Positions 53,138 through 62,783 of a DNA stretch of 64,000 nucleotides are shown here, one piece after another. Origin of the DNA: Pseudomonas cichorii (GTDB taxonomy: Bacteria > Pseudomonadota > Gammaproteobacteria > Pseudomonadales > Pseudomonadaceae); the NCBI RefSeq assembly GCF_003700275.1, contig NZ_RBRE01000083.1:1-64000 (forward strand). Direction: 5' to 3'. Both the position numbers and the translations under genes were made by a program. The notes beneath the pieces were generated by a model. The model did no database searches, was not told the DNA's origin, and saw only the letters and a program-made list of their open reading frames with translations. Positions within the stretch are counted from its first letter, which is position 1. The number at the start of each line of letters is the position of its first letter.

Positions 53138-54466
53138 TCATTCAAATCGGTTCGACGGGCGTTTCAGCCCCAGGTTTTCCCGCAGGGTCGGGCCTTCGTA
53201 TTCGGTACGGAACAGACCACGACGCTGCAACTCGGGCACCAGCAGGCGCGCCACATCCTCAAGGCCTCCCGGCAAATGCGGCACCAGCACGTTGAAGCCA
53301 TCGGCCGCGCCCTGCTCGAACCATGTTTGCAGCTCATCGGCAATCTGTACTGGCGTGCCGATCAGGCTGTAATGCCCTCGCCCACCTGCAATGCGCCGTC
53401 CAAGCTGCGCCAGGTTCAGGTTTTCCTTGTCGGCCAGTTCAGTCAGCAACTGCTGCCGGCTGCGCTGGCCACTGTCGGTCAGCGGCAACTCCGGCAGCGG
53501 CCCATCCAGTGGATAACCCGACAGATCGAAATTGCCCAGCATGCGCCCCAACAGCGCCACGCCGACATGCGGGTCGACCAGATCCTGGAACGACTCGAAT
53601 TTGGCCTGGGCCTGGGCTTCGGTTTCAGCCACGACGATAAACACACCGGGCATGATTTTCAGGGAATCGGTACTGCGTCCATAAGCTTTCAGCCGCCCTT
53701 TCAGATCGGCATAAAACGCCTGGGCGCTGGTCAGCGAAGTCTGCGCGGTGAACACCACTTCCGCGGTTTGCGCCGCCAGATCCCGTCCGACTTCCGAAGA
53801 GCCCGCCTGTACTACAACCGGCTGGCCTTGCGGAGAGCGCGCCACGTTCAGTGGGCCTTTGACCTTGAAGTGCTCGCCATGATGGTCGAGCACGTGCAGC
53901 CTGGCCGGGTCGTAATACTCACCGCTGGCCTTGTCGCGGATAAAGGCATCGTCCGCCCAGCTGTCCCAGAGCCCGGTCACCACGTGATGAAACTCTCGCG
54001 CCCGGCTGTAACGCTCGGCGTGCCCGACATGTTCCTCACGACCGAAATTCTGCGCTTCGGCGGCGGCATCGGAGGTCACCAGATTCCAGCCGGCCCGCCC
54101 GCCGGACAGATGATCCAGCGAAGCGAACTTGCGAGCCACGTGATAAGGCTCGTTATAGGTGGTGGTCGCCGTGGCGATCAGGCCGATGTTCTCGGTCACC
54201 GCGCTCAGGGCCGAGAGCAGCGTCAGCGGCTCGAAATGATCGGAGCGCGCCATATGGCTGGCGATATCGCCCGTGGGAGCCGCAACACTGTCGGCCACGA
54301 ACAGCGCATCGAACTTCGCCTCTTCTGCCACCCTGGCCAGATGCTTGTAGTGCTTGAAATCCAGCCCGGCATTGGCCGGGACATCCGGATGACGCCATGC
54401 CGCGACATGGTGCCCGGTAGCCATTAGAAATGCGCCGAGCTTCAACTGACGAGCAGACTTGCTCAT
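53138..54466 (-). CDS. FMN-dependent monooxygenase of the NtaA/SnaA/DszA family
   Basis: The product has 442 aa. The ATG at 54466 follows AGGAG and is preferred over a TTG at 54472. Family features of long luciferase-like flavin monooxygenases are KLGAFLMATGHHVAAWRHPD, FDALFVADS, LSGGRAGWNLVTS, NFGREEHVGHAERYSRAREFHHVV, PQGQPVVVQAGSSEVGRDLAA and a C-terminal GTPVQIADELQTWFEQGAADGFNV. These enzymes use FMNH2 from a separate reductase to oxidise organosulfur, chelator or heterocyclic compounds. With the SsuA-like protein next to it, organosulfur breakdown is likely, but the substrate is unknown. Confidence 0.9.
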   Translation of the reverse strand: MSKSARQLKLGAFLMATGHHVAAWRHPDVPANAGLDFKHYKHLARVAEEAKFDALFVADSVAAPTGDIASHMARSDHFEPLTLLSALSAVTENIGLIATATTTYNEPYHVARKFASLDHLSGGRAGWNLVTSDAAAEAQNFGREEHVGHAERYSRAREFHHVVTGLWDSWADDAFIRDKASGEYYDPARLHVLDHHGEHFKVKGPLNVARSPQGQPVVVQAGSSEVGRDLAAQTAEVVFTAQTSLTSAQAFYADLKGRLKAYGRSTDSLKIMPGVFIVVAETEAQAQAKFESFQDLVDPHVGVALLGRMLGNFDLSGYPLDGPLPELPLTDSGQRSRQQLLTELADKENLNLAQLGRRIAGGRGHYSLIGTPVQIADELQTWFEQGAADGFNVLVPHLPGGLEDVARLLVPELQRRGLFRTEYEGPTLRENLGLKRPSNRFE

Positions 54467-54511
54467 AACCAACTCCTTACCGATTCATTGAGGGTTGTTG
54501 CACGCAACGGC

Positions 54512-56779
54512 TCAAAAATCCTTACGCAACTGCACACCGAAATAACGCTCGTCATCACGCGGCACCGAGCGGTAGACATAGTTGCCACCGGTGGCCAGCA
54601 TCGGTGAGTACGACTTGTCGGCCAGGTTCTTGCCCAACAGCGCGACACGCCAGCCGGCGTTGTAATCCGCCAGGGCAACACTCGCGTTCCAGATGCCATA
54701 GGCGCCTTGTTTGGTGTCGACGTTCTGGCTGATGTCGTACTGCACTTCGCTTTGCCAGCTGTAATCGGTGCCCAGCTCGATATCCAGGCCGTTATCCAGT
54801 GGAATGGTGTAATCGGCACGCACGTAGCTTTTCCAGTCCGGGCTGTATGGCAGGGTCTTGCCATCGACGTTGCAGGACGCCGCCGCACCGGCCGGGCAGG
54901 CGAAGCTGTCGATACGGGCCCGGGTATAGGCCAGGGCACCGGAGATTTTCAGATTGTTGGTGGCCTGCAACGCATAGTCGAGCTCGACGCCCTCGGACTT
55001 GACGCTGCCCGCGTTGATCAGGCGCGTCACCACTTGCCCGGCGACGCTGTCGAAGAAGTTGGCCTGGTAGTTGTCGTATTCGCTGTGGAACACCGCCAGG
55101 TTGGTCGTCAGACGATTGTTCCAGGAGTTGGCCTTGATACCGACTTCCCAGGTATTCGAGGTTTCCGGCTTGAGTGCATCGGTGTCGCGCGGCTGCATGT
55201 TGAAGAACACGTTATAGGCCGGGCCTTTGTAGCCTCGCGAGTAAGTGACATAGGTGGTCACGTCATCAGTGAGGTCGTACTGCAGGCCGAGACGACCGGA
55301 TTTGCCGTCTTCGTCCACAGAGCCGGAACTGCTGGTCGCCGGCTGGATGCCGCTGACCGTGGTAGCCGAGGTCGACACACGACGATGATCGTATTCCAGC
55401 TTGTCGTGGGTCCAGCGCAGGCCGGCGATGGCGCGGAAGTCCGGCGTGAAGTTGAAGGTGGTCTCACCAAATACCGAATAGCTTTCGCTGGTGGTGCTGT
55501 AATCGGCAACGCCACGATCCTGGCTGGTCGGTGTGATCAGGGTGCGCTGATAGGTTTCATCGCTCTTGCCGTGCATGTAGAACAGGCCGCCGACGTATTC
55601 CACGAACTCGCCTTTTGGCGAAGCCAGGCGCAATTCCTGCGAATACTGGTTGTATTCAAGTTCGCCCTTGTCCTGGGTGCCAGGGAACGCTGCGGTAATG
55701 GTGCCGAGACGGTCGCCATCCTGATACTGGGTGTTGTCCCAGCCACGCCAGGCGGTGATGGAAGTCAGGGTGAAATCGCCCAGCTTCCAGTCCAGTTGGC
55801 CGGACAGACCTTTGTTGATGTCGTCCACATGGCTGCGGTAATCGCTGATCACATCGCGGTTATCACTGTCGGCGCGCACCGGCGACAAGGCGTTGCTGAA
55901 TGCGGGCGTCAGCGATTTGCTGACCACACCGTTGGGCGCGTCGTCATGGGCTTCCATGTAATCGGCGGCCAGGGTGAAAGTGATGTCGTCATTGGGCGTG
56001 AACTCCAGCTTGCCGCGCGCGCCTTTGCGGTTGTAACCGTTCACTTCCTGGCCGTTGAGCTTGTTGTCGACGTTGCCGTCGTAGCTGCCGAACAGCGTCG
56101 TGATCGAGCCCTTGAGGGTTTGCGGAATCAGGCTGCCGCCAATGCCGAAACGCGTGCGACTTTCGTTGCCGCTGAAATACGACTGCTCGATGTAGCCGTG
56201 AGTCTCTTCGGTGGGCGCCTTGGTGACGATGTTCAGTACACCGGCCGAAGCGTTCTTGCCGAACAGCGTGCCCTGCGGGCCGCGCAGGACTTCGATGCGC
56301 TCCAGGTCCAGCAGATCAAGGGTAGCCTGGCCCGGACGGCCGAGCACCACACCATCGATGACCGTTGCCACGGTAGGCTCGACACCCGGTGATGTGGAGA
56401 TCGTGCCCACCCCCCGAATGAACAACGAAGTGTCCTTGTTGGAAGCCCCGGTTCTGAAATTCAGGGTCGGAACCTGCTGCACGATGCTGGCAACACCATT
56501 ACGGTTATCACGCTCCAGTTGCTCACCCTCCACTACGGAGACCGCAACCGGCACCTTCTGCAATGACTCTTCGCGGCGCGTGGCGGTAACGGTGACCGCC
56601 TTGAGCGTTGGCGCCTCGGCGTTCTGCGTGGCCTCGGTTGCAGCCATCGCCGGAGCCAGCGGCATGGCCGCCAGGCTCATCAGCAACATGCCACAACGAC
56701 GTCCCCGCGCCGTATTCGCCTGATCGATGGCTTGCGCCAGAAGGTTGTGTTTGACGCGATCCCCAAGTGTTGTGTGCAT
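54512..56779 (-). CDS. TonB-dependent outer-membrane receptor
   Basis: The product has 755 aa. An unusually long positively charged stretch (about 30 residues) precedes the hydrophobic signal region MLLMSLAAMPLAPAMA. A TonB-box-like segment (LKAVTVTATRR) is followed by the plug (VVEGEQLERDNRNGVASIVQQVPTLNF, DLERIEVLRGPQGTLFGKNASAGVLNIVTK) and a beta-barrel ending in the terminal Phe (YFGVQLRKDF). It imports a scarce ligand across the outer membrane. Its neighbours suggest an organosulfur or other small compound and not an iron siderophore; that is inference. The gene is divergent from lacI with a palindromic operator between. Confidence 0.93.
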   Translation of the reverse strand: MHTTLGDRVKHNLLAQAIDQANTARGRRCGMLLMSLAAMPLAPAMAATEATQNAEAPTLKAVTVTATRREESLQKVPVAVSVVEGEQLERDNRNGVASIVQQVPTLNFRTGASNKDTSLFIRGVGTISTSPGVEPTVATVIDGVVLGRPGQATLDLLDLERIEVLRGPQGTLFGKNASAGVLNIVTKAPTEETHGYIEQSYFSGNESRTRFGIGGSLIPQTLKGSITTLFGSYDGNVDNKLNGQEVNGYNRKGARGKLEFTPNDDITFTLAADYMEAHDDAPNGVVSKSLTPAFSNALSPVRADSDNRDVISDYRSHVDDINKGLSGQLDWKLGDFTLTSITAWRGWDNTQYQDGDRLGTITAAFPGTQDKGELEYNQYSQELRLASPKGEFVEYVGGLFYMHGKSDETYQRTLITPTSQDRGVADYSTTSESYSVFGETTFNFTPDFRAIAGLRWTHDKLEYDHRRVSTSATTVSGIQPATSSSGSVDEDGKSGRLGLQYDLTDDVTTYVTYSRGYKGPAYNVFFNMQPRDTDALKPETSNTWEVGIKANSWNNRLTTNLAVFHSEYDNYQANFFDSVAGQVVTRLINAGSVKSEGVELDYALQATNNLKISGALAYTRARIDSFACPAGAAASCNVDGKTLPYSPDWKSYVRADYTIPLDNGLDIELGTDYSWQSEVQYDISQNVDTKQGAYGIWNASVALADYNAGWRVALLGKNLADKSYSPMLATGGNYVYRSVPRDDERYFGVQLRKDF

Positions 56780-56894
56780 CTACGTGCCTGCCTGATATGT
56801 GCCTTGGTCGGCCAGTGCCTGAGCACTGACGTCGGAAATTGCTGGCTAAACCGGGTCCGGGCATTCGCGGTAGCGAGTAGCAGACAAACCATCT

Positions 56895-56908
56895 TGTTAG
56901 CGCTAACA
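56895..56908. promoter_or_regulatory. LacI-family operator between TonB receptor and lacI genes
   Basis: TGTTAGCGCTAACA is a perfect 14-base palindrome with the central CG of LacI/GntR-type operators. It lies 116 bases before the receptor start and 88 bases before the regulator start. A second dyad, GCCAGT-N7-ACTGGC, follows at 56911-56929. Confidence 0.85.
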
Positions 56909-56996
56909 TCGCCAGTATCAGTAACTGGCACATAGATCGTCCAATACTGAAAAATTACTTTTATATTCTTTTTTCTTTTATACGAAGTGACCGTTC

Positions 56997-58043
56997 ATGG
57001 CCGATGACCTTCCTGTGACACGCAAACGCCGGGGCGCAGGTCGCGTGACCATCAATGCCGTGGCCCGGCAGGCAGGGGTTTCGGCGATTACCGTATCGCG
57101 TTATTTCAACCAGCCGGATCAGGTTTCACCCGAACTGCGCGAGCGCATCGCTGCGGCGGTCAATGAGCTGGGTTATGTCCCCAATCTGGTGGCGGGCGGT
57201 CTGGCATCGGCGCGCAGCCGGGTGGTCGCCATGGTGATGCCCAACATCTCCGGCCCGATCTTCGCCAACACCATCCAGGGTTTCAGCGACACCTTGAGCC
57301 AGCACGGTTTCCAGCTATTGCTGGCCTCCAGCTACTTCTCTACCGAGCAGGAAGAAAGCGCGGTGCGGGCGTTCCTCGGCTGGTCACCGGCGGCCCTGGT
57401 GCTGACCAGCCGCTTTCACAGCGCCGCGACCGAGAAGATGATCGAGCAAGCCGATATTCCAGTCATTGAAACCTGGGACCACCAGCCTGAACGCAGCCCG
57501 ATCCAGATCGGTTTCTCGCATTACCAGGTCGGAGTTACGGCCACCCGTTATCTGCACGGTAAAGGCTACCGGCGCATCGCTTTTGTACAGAACAGCATGG
57601 CCGGCGACTTCAGCGCTCTGGAGCGCCGCGACGGCTACCGAGCCACGCTTGAAACGTTCGGCCTGCAGCCCTGGGTGTTCGTCCCGGATGCAGGACTCGC
57701 GCCTTTCGAGGCCGGCAAACAGGCGATGCATACGCTCATGAGCGGCCCGGTCAGACCTGACGCCATCTTCTTCGCCAACGACAACCTCGCCGCTGGCGGA
57801 TTGCTCGCCAGCCAGCGTGCCGGGCTGCGGATACCGGAGGATTGTGCGGTCATGGGTTTTGGCGATTACGCCTTCGCAGAAATGATGATGCCCAGCCTCA
57901 GCACCATCAAACCACCCGCCCTGGAAATCGGCCTGCTGGCCGCACAGCGCGTTCTGGAAAGCCTGGGCGTGTTGCCGCTGGAAGGCGAAATAGAACGGCT
58001 GAACCTGCTCGATTGCAGCCTGGTGGAGCGGGAAAGTACCTGA
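56997..58043 (+). CDS. LacI-family transcriptional regulator
   Basis: The product has 348 aa. The N-terminal helix-turn-helix and hinge are clear: VTINAVARQAGVSAITVSRYFNQPDQVS, LGYVPNLVAGGLASARS. A periplasmic-binding-protein-like sensor domain follows (VVAMVMPNISGPIFANTIQGFSDTLSQHGFQLLLASS, AIFFANDNLAAGGLLASQRAGLRIPEDCAVMGFGD). It resembles the GntR (gluconate) subgroup, but the ligand is unknown. It is divergent from the TonB receptor operon and probably controls it, and itself, through the palindrome between them. Confidence 0.93.
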   Translation: MADDLPVTRKRRGAGRVTINAVARQAGVSAITVSRYFNQPDQVSPELRERIAAAVNELGYVPNLVAGGLASARSRVVAMVMPNISGPIFANTIQGFSDTLSQHGFQLLLASSYFSTEQEESAVRAFLGWSPAALVLTSRFHSAATEKMIEQADIPVIETWDHQPERSPIQIGFSHYQVGVTATRYLHGKGYRRIAFVQNSMAGDFSALERRDGYRATLETFGLQPWVFVPDAGLAPFEAGKQAMHTLMSGPVRPDAIFFANDNLAAGGLLASQRAGLRIPEDCAVMGFGDYAFAEMMMPSLSTIKPPALEIGLLAAQRVLESLGVLPLEGEIERLNLLDCSLVEREST

Positions 58044-58053
58044 ACTATCGGCA

Positions 58054-58136
58054 GTAGGACCGGATTTATCCGGGAAGACATTCTTTCTGGCGACGCAGGT
58101 TCTGTGAATATACGGACCTCCTCCCGGATAAGCGGA
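58054..58136. repeat. REP-like inverted pair after the lacI gene
   Basis: GTAGGACCGGATTTATCCGGG and a shorter inverted partner (TCCCGGATAAGCGG) flank about 45 bases. The left copy contains its own hairpin CCGGAT-TT-ATCCGG. It looks like a second REP family, distinct from those at 50948 and 53037, lying 10 bases after the lacI stop. Confidence 0.6.
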
Positions 58137-58200
58137 ACGCCGCCCGATCCTGTCCCACATGCTGCCTGTTTGCCGAACGACAGCGCAGTGTCAGGAACAC

Positions 58201-58229
58201 TGCGGGGCTCCTACCGCGTAGGCCCCGCA
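58201..58229. terminator. Strong hairpin downstream of betT
   Basis: TGCGGGG and CCTAC pair with GTAGG and CCCCGCA around a CGC loop with a two-base bulge. It lies 10 bases beyond the betT stop on the minus strand. No clear T-run follows, so it may be a REP-type mRNA end and not a classical terminator. Confidence 0.5.
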
Positions 58230-58238
58230 GAGGAACTG

Positions 58239-60233
58239 TTACCGCACCAGATGCAAGAACTGCATATGCCGCTCGTACTGGTCCAGGATGTCGTTGATCA
58301 CCTGTTCCTTGGTGTAACCGACCAGATCGTAATCCTGGCTGCCTTCGCTCAAGTGAACTTCAGCCCGGTAGTAACGGCGGTTGTTCAATTGCTTGGAGCC
58401 CATGCCGCCACGGGCAAACGAAGGGGTGAAGAAGCCTTTCATCTGTACCTGGTAAATGAACGGTCGTTCTTCGCCGTGGCCGATTTCCAGGCTGACGGAG
58501 TCGTTTGAAGGGTCGGGTTGAGTGTCGACACTCAGGCCCTTTTCCACAAACACGGCGGTCACATCTTCGATGGCCGGGCGTACGGTCTGGTCGAGGAAGC
58601 GGTAGACCTCGTCGCGCGACGGGTAATGCACCGCCTGGCTCAGGCGCTGACGCCAGCCGCCACGCCGCGCACCGGAAGCCGGAGCCAGCGAATACAACTG
58701 GGCGATCTGGCGCTGGGACTCCATGAAGAATGCCTTGTGCAGTCCCCACATCATCAACAGCAGAATCAGCGAGAACGGCAACGAGGTCAGCACGACCGCC
58801 GACTTCAACGCATCGATGCTGCCGGAGAACAGCAACCCGCTGGTAATCACCGCCGTCGCCACGCCCCAGAAAACCCGCAGCCATTTGGGACCGTCTTCAT
58901 CCGGGCCGCCGCCCTTGGCCGACAGAGTGGACAGCACCACGGTGCCCGAATCCGCCGAAGTGACGAAGAACACGAAGCTGATGAACACCGTGACGGCAAT
59001 CACGGTCTTGCTCCATGGGTAGGTTTCCAGCAGCAGATACAGGGTCATCGACGGATCATCGATAGCCGACTGGCCCAGCGCGGTCATGCCATGGTTGAGC
59101 ACCTGGTCGATGGCACTGTTACCGAAAATCGACATCCACGCGAGGGTGAAACCCAGCGGGATCAACAGCACGCCAAAGACAAACTCGCGGATGGTCCGGC
59201 CACGGGAAATACGCGCGATGAACAGGCCGACAAAAGGCGACCATGCAATCCACCAGGCCCAATAGAACACGGTCCAGCCACCCAGCCAGTCGTTGGGTTC
59301 GTTATAGGCGTAGACGTCGAAACTCTTGGTCGGCAGCGAGCCCAGATAATCGCCGATGTTCTGCACCAGGGTATTGAGCAGATGCTGGGTAGGACCGGCG
59401 AACAGGACGAACAGCAGCAGCGCACAAGCGAGCAGCATGTTGATATCGGACATGACCCGCACGCCCTTGTCGACGCCAGAAACGGCCACCAGGATTGCGG
59501 CGCCCATCATCAGGGTAATCAGCCCGACCTGAATCCATTGGGTATGGGACACGCCGAACAGGTAATCCAGCCCCGAGTTCAGATGCAGCACGCCAAAGCC
59601 CATGTCGGCGCCAAGGCCGAAAATGGTCGCGATGATGCCGAAGCCGTCGACCGCATAGCCAATGGGGCCGTTGATCCGCTTGCCGATCAGCGGATACAAC
59701 GCCGAACGCAGGGCCAGCGGCAGGTTGTGCCGGTAAGCGAAGTACGCCAGCGCCATGCCGACAAAGGCAAATACGCCCCAACCATGCAGGCCCCAGTGCA
59801 GAAACAGCAACTGCATGGCCTGGCGCGCGGCCTCTGGGGTTCCGCTCTCGCCTTGCGGCGGTTGCAGCATGTGGGTCAGCGGTTCGGAGACACAGAAGAA
59901 GAACAGCGTAATGCTGATCCCGGCCGCGAACAGCATGCCGGCCCATGACAGATAGCTGAATTCGGGTTCGTCGTGGTCGGCACCGAGCTTGATCTTGCCG
60001 TAGCCAGACAAGGCGGTGACCACCACGAAGACCAGATACAGCGTCATTGCCAGCATGTAGTACCAGCCGACCGTATTGGCCGCCCAGTTCTGCGCTGCCA
60101 GCAACCATTCGCCGCTGGCTTGCGGAAAGGCAATTACGGTGACACCGAAGATCAGGATGACGCTCGCGGCGAAATAGAACACCGGGGCATTCATGCGGAC
60201 CTGACTGTTGGGTGAAGACACGGACGTACTCAT
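58239..60233 (-). CDS. betT: BCCT-family choline/betaine transporter
   Basis: The product has 664 aa. The ATG at 60233 is chosen as the start of the family N-terminus. Twelve transmembrane helices include the BCCT signature GWTVFYWAWWIAWSPFVGLFIARISRGRTIREF and FVTSADSGTVVLSTL. A long cytoplasmic C-terminus (about 150 residues from HKAFFMESQRQ) is typical of osmotically regulated BetT. It takes up choline (or betaine) with protons or sodium for osmoprotection and as a nutrient. It stands alone here between the lacI gene and the cysteine group. Confidence 0.93.
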   Translation of the reverse strand: MSTSVSSPNSQVRMNAPVFYFAASVILIFGVTVIAFPQASGEWLLAAQNWAANTVGWYYMLAMTLYLVFVVVTALSGYGKIKLGADHDEPEFSYLSWAGMLFAAGISITLFFFCVSEPLTHMLQPPQGESGTPEAARQAMQLLFLHWGLHGWGVFAFVGMALAYFAYRHNLPLALRSALYPLIGKRINGPIGYAVDGFGIIATIFGLGADMGFGVLHLNSGLDYLFGVSHTQWIQVGLITLMMGAAILVAVSGVDKGVRVMSDINMLLACALLLFVLFAGPTQHLLNTLVQNIGDYLGSLPTKSFDVYAYNEPNDWLGGWTVFYWAWWIAWSPFVGLFIARISRGRTIREFVFGVLLIPLGFTLAWMSIFGNSAIDQVLNHGMTALGQSAIDDPSMTLYLLLETYPWSKTVIAVTVFISFVFFVTSADSGTVVLSTLSAKGGGPDEDGPKWLRVFWGVATAVITSGLLFSGSIDALKSAVVLTSLPFSLILLLMMWGLHKAFFMESQRQIAQLYSLAPASGARRGGWRQRLSQAVHYPSRDEVYRFLDQTVRPAIEDVTAVFVEKGLSVDTQPDPSNDSVSLEIGHGEERPFIYQVQMKGFFTPSFARGGMGSKQLNNRRYYRAEVHLSEGSQDYDLVGYTKEQVINDILDQYERHMQFLHLVR

Positions 60234-60430
60234 GGACGGTACGCCTCTGGATTCAGACAAAACACTCCAGGGAAAAGGGGCAACACGGGAAGGACTCCTG
60301 ACATGAGCGGGCAGAAAACTACCTGCAAAAAACAAATCGCATACAGGGGGGGATGCGGGCTCAGACGAGGGTATGACGCATGAGGGCGCCGGATCGTTCC
60401 CCAGCGCCCTGTTTGAAGGGTTTCGGCAAC

Positions 60431-61384
60431 CTACTTCTGGGTGCCGTCATCCTGTTGCAGCAGGTTGGCCTGAGTCAGGTTGCAGCCGGCCGGAACGCTG
60501 CGGGTCAGCCAGACGTTACCGCCGATGGTCGAGCCCTTGCCAATGGTGATGCGCCCCAGAATGGTCGCACCGGCATAGATCACCACGTCGTCCTCGACAA
60601 TCGGATGGCGGGCATGGCCTTTCTGCAACTGGCCATCCTCGTCCGCCGGGAAGCGCTTGGCGCCCAGGGTTACCGCCTGATAGATACGCACCCGCTCACC
60701 GATGATGGCCGTTTCGCCAATCACCACGCCGGTACCGTGGTCGATAAAGAAACTCGGCCCGATCTGCGCGCCCGGGTGAATGTCGATGCCGGTGGCCGAG
60801 TGGGCGATTTCCGAACTGATCCGCGCCAGGAGCGGCAGGCCGGCCCGATACAGATGGTGCGCCAGACGGTGATGGATCACCGCCAGAATGCCCGGATAGC
60901 ACAGTAGAACCTCGTCGACACTGCGCGCTGCCGGGTCGCCGTGATAGGCCGCCAGCACATCGGTATCGAGCAGCAGGCGAATCGCGGGCAAGGCGCTGGC
61001 AAATTCCTGGATCAATGCCAGGGCCCGTTCGTCGATTCCTCCGGTGGCGTCGCCCTGCTGATGCGCCACATAACGCAGCTCCAGCCGGGCCTGGGCCAGC
61101 AGCGCATTGAGCGCCACGTCCAGAGTGTGGCCGACGTAGAAATCCTCGCTTTCCTCACGCAGGTCCACCGGGCCCAGGCGCATGGGGAACAAGGCGCCAC
61201 TCAGGGCTTCGAGAATATCGCGCATGGCCTCTCGGGAAGGCAGCTCCCGGCCACCATGTTCACCGCTCACCCGCCTGTTACGAGTACGCCAGTCTTCACG
61301 CGCGGTGCGCAACTGGCTGACGATCCGCTGCAACTGCCAGTGGCTGGAACGGCCTGCGGCAGGTGCTTCTGGAATATCGCTCAC
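60431..61384 (-). CDS. epsC: Serine O-acetyltransferase (EpsC/CysE family)
   Basis: The product has 317 aa. The GTG at 61384 follows AAGGAG. A long helical N-terminal domain is followed by a left-handed beta-helix of hexapeptide repeats (IDIHPGAQIGPSFFIDHGTGVVIGETAIIGERVRIYQ, VVIYAGATILGRITIGKGSTIGGNVWLTRSVP). The catalytic His lies in DHGTG. It makes O-acetylserine, the carbon skeleton for cysteine and the precursor of the CysB inducer. It is longer than ordinary CysE and matches EpsC. It is divergent from dcyD, with 197 bases between. Confidence 0.9.
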   Translation of the reverse strand: MSDIPEAPAAGRSSHWQLQRIVSQLRTAREDWRTRNRRVSGEHGGRELPSREAMRDILEALSGALFPMRLGPVDLREESEDFYVGHTLDVALNALLAQARLELRYVAHQQGDATGGIDERALALIQEFASALPAIRLLLDTDVLAAYHGDPAARSVDEVLLCYPGILAVIHHRLAHHLYRAGLPLLARISSEIAHSATGIDIHPGAQIGPSFFIDHGTGVVIGETAIIGERVRIYQAVTLGAKRFPADEDGQLQKGHARHPIVEDDVVIYAGATILGRITIGKGSTIGGNVWLTRSVPAGCNLTQANLLQQDDGTQK

Positions 61385-61581
61385 GCTGAACTCTCCTTGA
61401 TTCAAAGAAGGCAACCCAATGATGGCGGCCACTGCGATCTCCACTCTACGGCAAACATTTGCGTGGAAAAAATAACAATTTGCGTAGGGCTTTAGCTTCT
61501 ATCACATAAACCACAGTGGGTTGCCGTGCAGGGAGCGTCTGCATATAGTCCGATAACTCCCTTCTCGGCTTATCTATCACA

Positions 61582-62580
61582 ATGATCAATAAACAGCTGG
61601 CACGCTTCAATCGCCTCGACCTGATCGACGCGCCCACCGCGCTGGAAAAGCTCGAACGCCTGTCGACCTGGGCAGGCCGCGATATCTATATCAAGCGCGA
61701 TGACACCACGACCCTCGCGCTGGGTGGCAACAAGGTCCGCAAGCTCGAATACCTGGCCGCCGATGCGCTGGCCCAGGGTGCCGACACGCTGATCACCGCC
61801 GGCGCGATCCAGTCCAACCATGTCCGCCAGACCGCTGCGCTGGCCGCGCGTCTCGGCCTGGGTTGCGTCGCACTGCTGGAAAATCCGATCGGCAGCGAAG
61901 ACCCCAGTTACCTGAACAACGGCAACCGCCTGCTGCTGGAACTGTTCGACGCCAAGGTCGAGCTGGTGGAAAACCTCGATAACGCCGATGAGCAACTGCA
62001 AGCCCTGGCTGCCCGTCTGCGCACCAGTGGCAAGAAACCTTATCTGGTACCGATTGGCGGCTCCAGTGCCGTGGGCGCGCTGGGTTATGTGCGGGCCGGT
62101 CTGGAACTGGCCGAGCAGATCAAGCAGACCGGGCTGGATTTTGCCGCTGTTCTGCTGGCTTCCGGCAGCGCCGGTACCCACAGCGGCCTGGCGCTGGCCC
62201 TGGCTGAGCAATTGCCCGAATTGCCAGTGATTGGCGTCACCGTTTCGCGCAGCGAAGAAGCGCAGTTGCCCAAGGTCCAAGGTCTGGCCGAGCGCACTGC
62301 CGAATTGCTCGATATCGCCCTCCCGCCGGCCTTCAAGGTGCAACTGTGGGACGAATACTTCGGCCCGCGCTATGGTGAACCGAACGCAGGTACACTCTCG
62401 GCGATCAAACTGATGGCCAGCCACGAAGGTCTGTTGCTCGATCCGGTCTACACCGGCAAGGCCATGGCCGGGTTGCTCGATGGCATCGGGCGCCAGCGCT
62501 TCAATGATGGCCCGCTGATCTTCCTGCACACCGGCGGAGCACCCGCGCTGTTCGCTTATCCGGATGTGTTTGGCAACTGA
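61582..62580 (+). CDS. dcyD: D-cysteine desulfhydrase (PLP enzyme)
   Basis: The product has 332 aa. It splits D-cysteine to pyruvate, sulfide and ammonia. The PLP lysine is in TLALGGNKVRKLEYLAADAL, and AGAIQSNHVRQTAALAA, the phosphate cup LASGSAGTHSGLALAL and the end FLHTGGAPALFAY are typical of the DcyD/ACC-deaminase fold. The cystine transporter genes downstream support a sulfur role over ACC deaminase. It starts 197 bases from divergent epsC. Confidence 0.92.
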   Translation: MINKQLARFNRLDLIDAPTALEKLERLSTWAGRDIYIKRDDTTTLALGGNKVRKLEYLAADALAQGADTLITAGAIQSNHVRQTAALAARLGLGCVALLENPIGSEDPSYLNNGNRLLLELFDAKVELVENLDNADEQLQALAARLRTSGKKPYLVPIGGSSAVGALGYVRAGLELAEQIKQTGLDFAAVLLASGSAGTHSGLALALAEQLPELPVIGVTVSRSEEAQLPKVQGLAERTAELLDIALPPAFKVQLWDEYFGPRYGEPNAGTLSAIKLMASHEGLLLDPVYTGKAMAGLLDGIGRQRFNDGPLIFLHTGGAPALFAYPDVFGN

Positions 62581-62783
62581 CCGGACCGTGCTTTGCACAG
62601 GTTTGACCCATATGCCAAAAGAAAAACTGAAGATGCTTTTTAGTTCTTTTTGTTTATAAGAAACTCGCTTTATATTCGCGACCGCCGAAGCGCCACAGGG
62701 CGCTGAAACACGCAGATAATTCAGTCCGATTCGCTGTCGCCAGGTTCGACCTGCCTGACACTTCACACCAACAAGGGGCTCGC

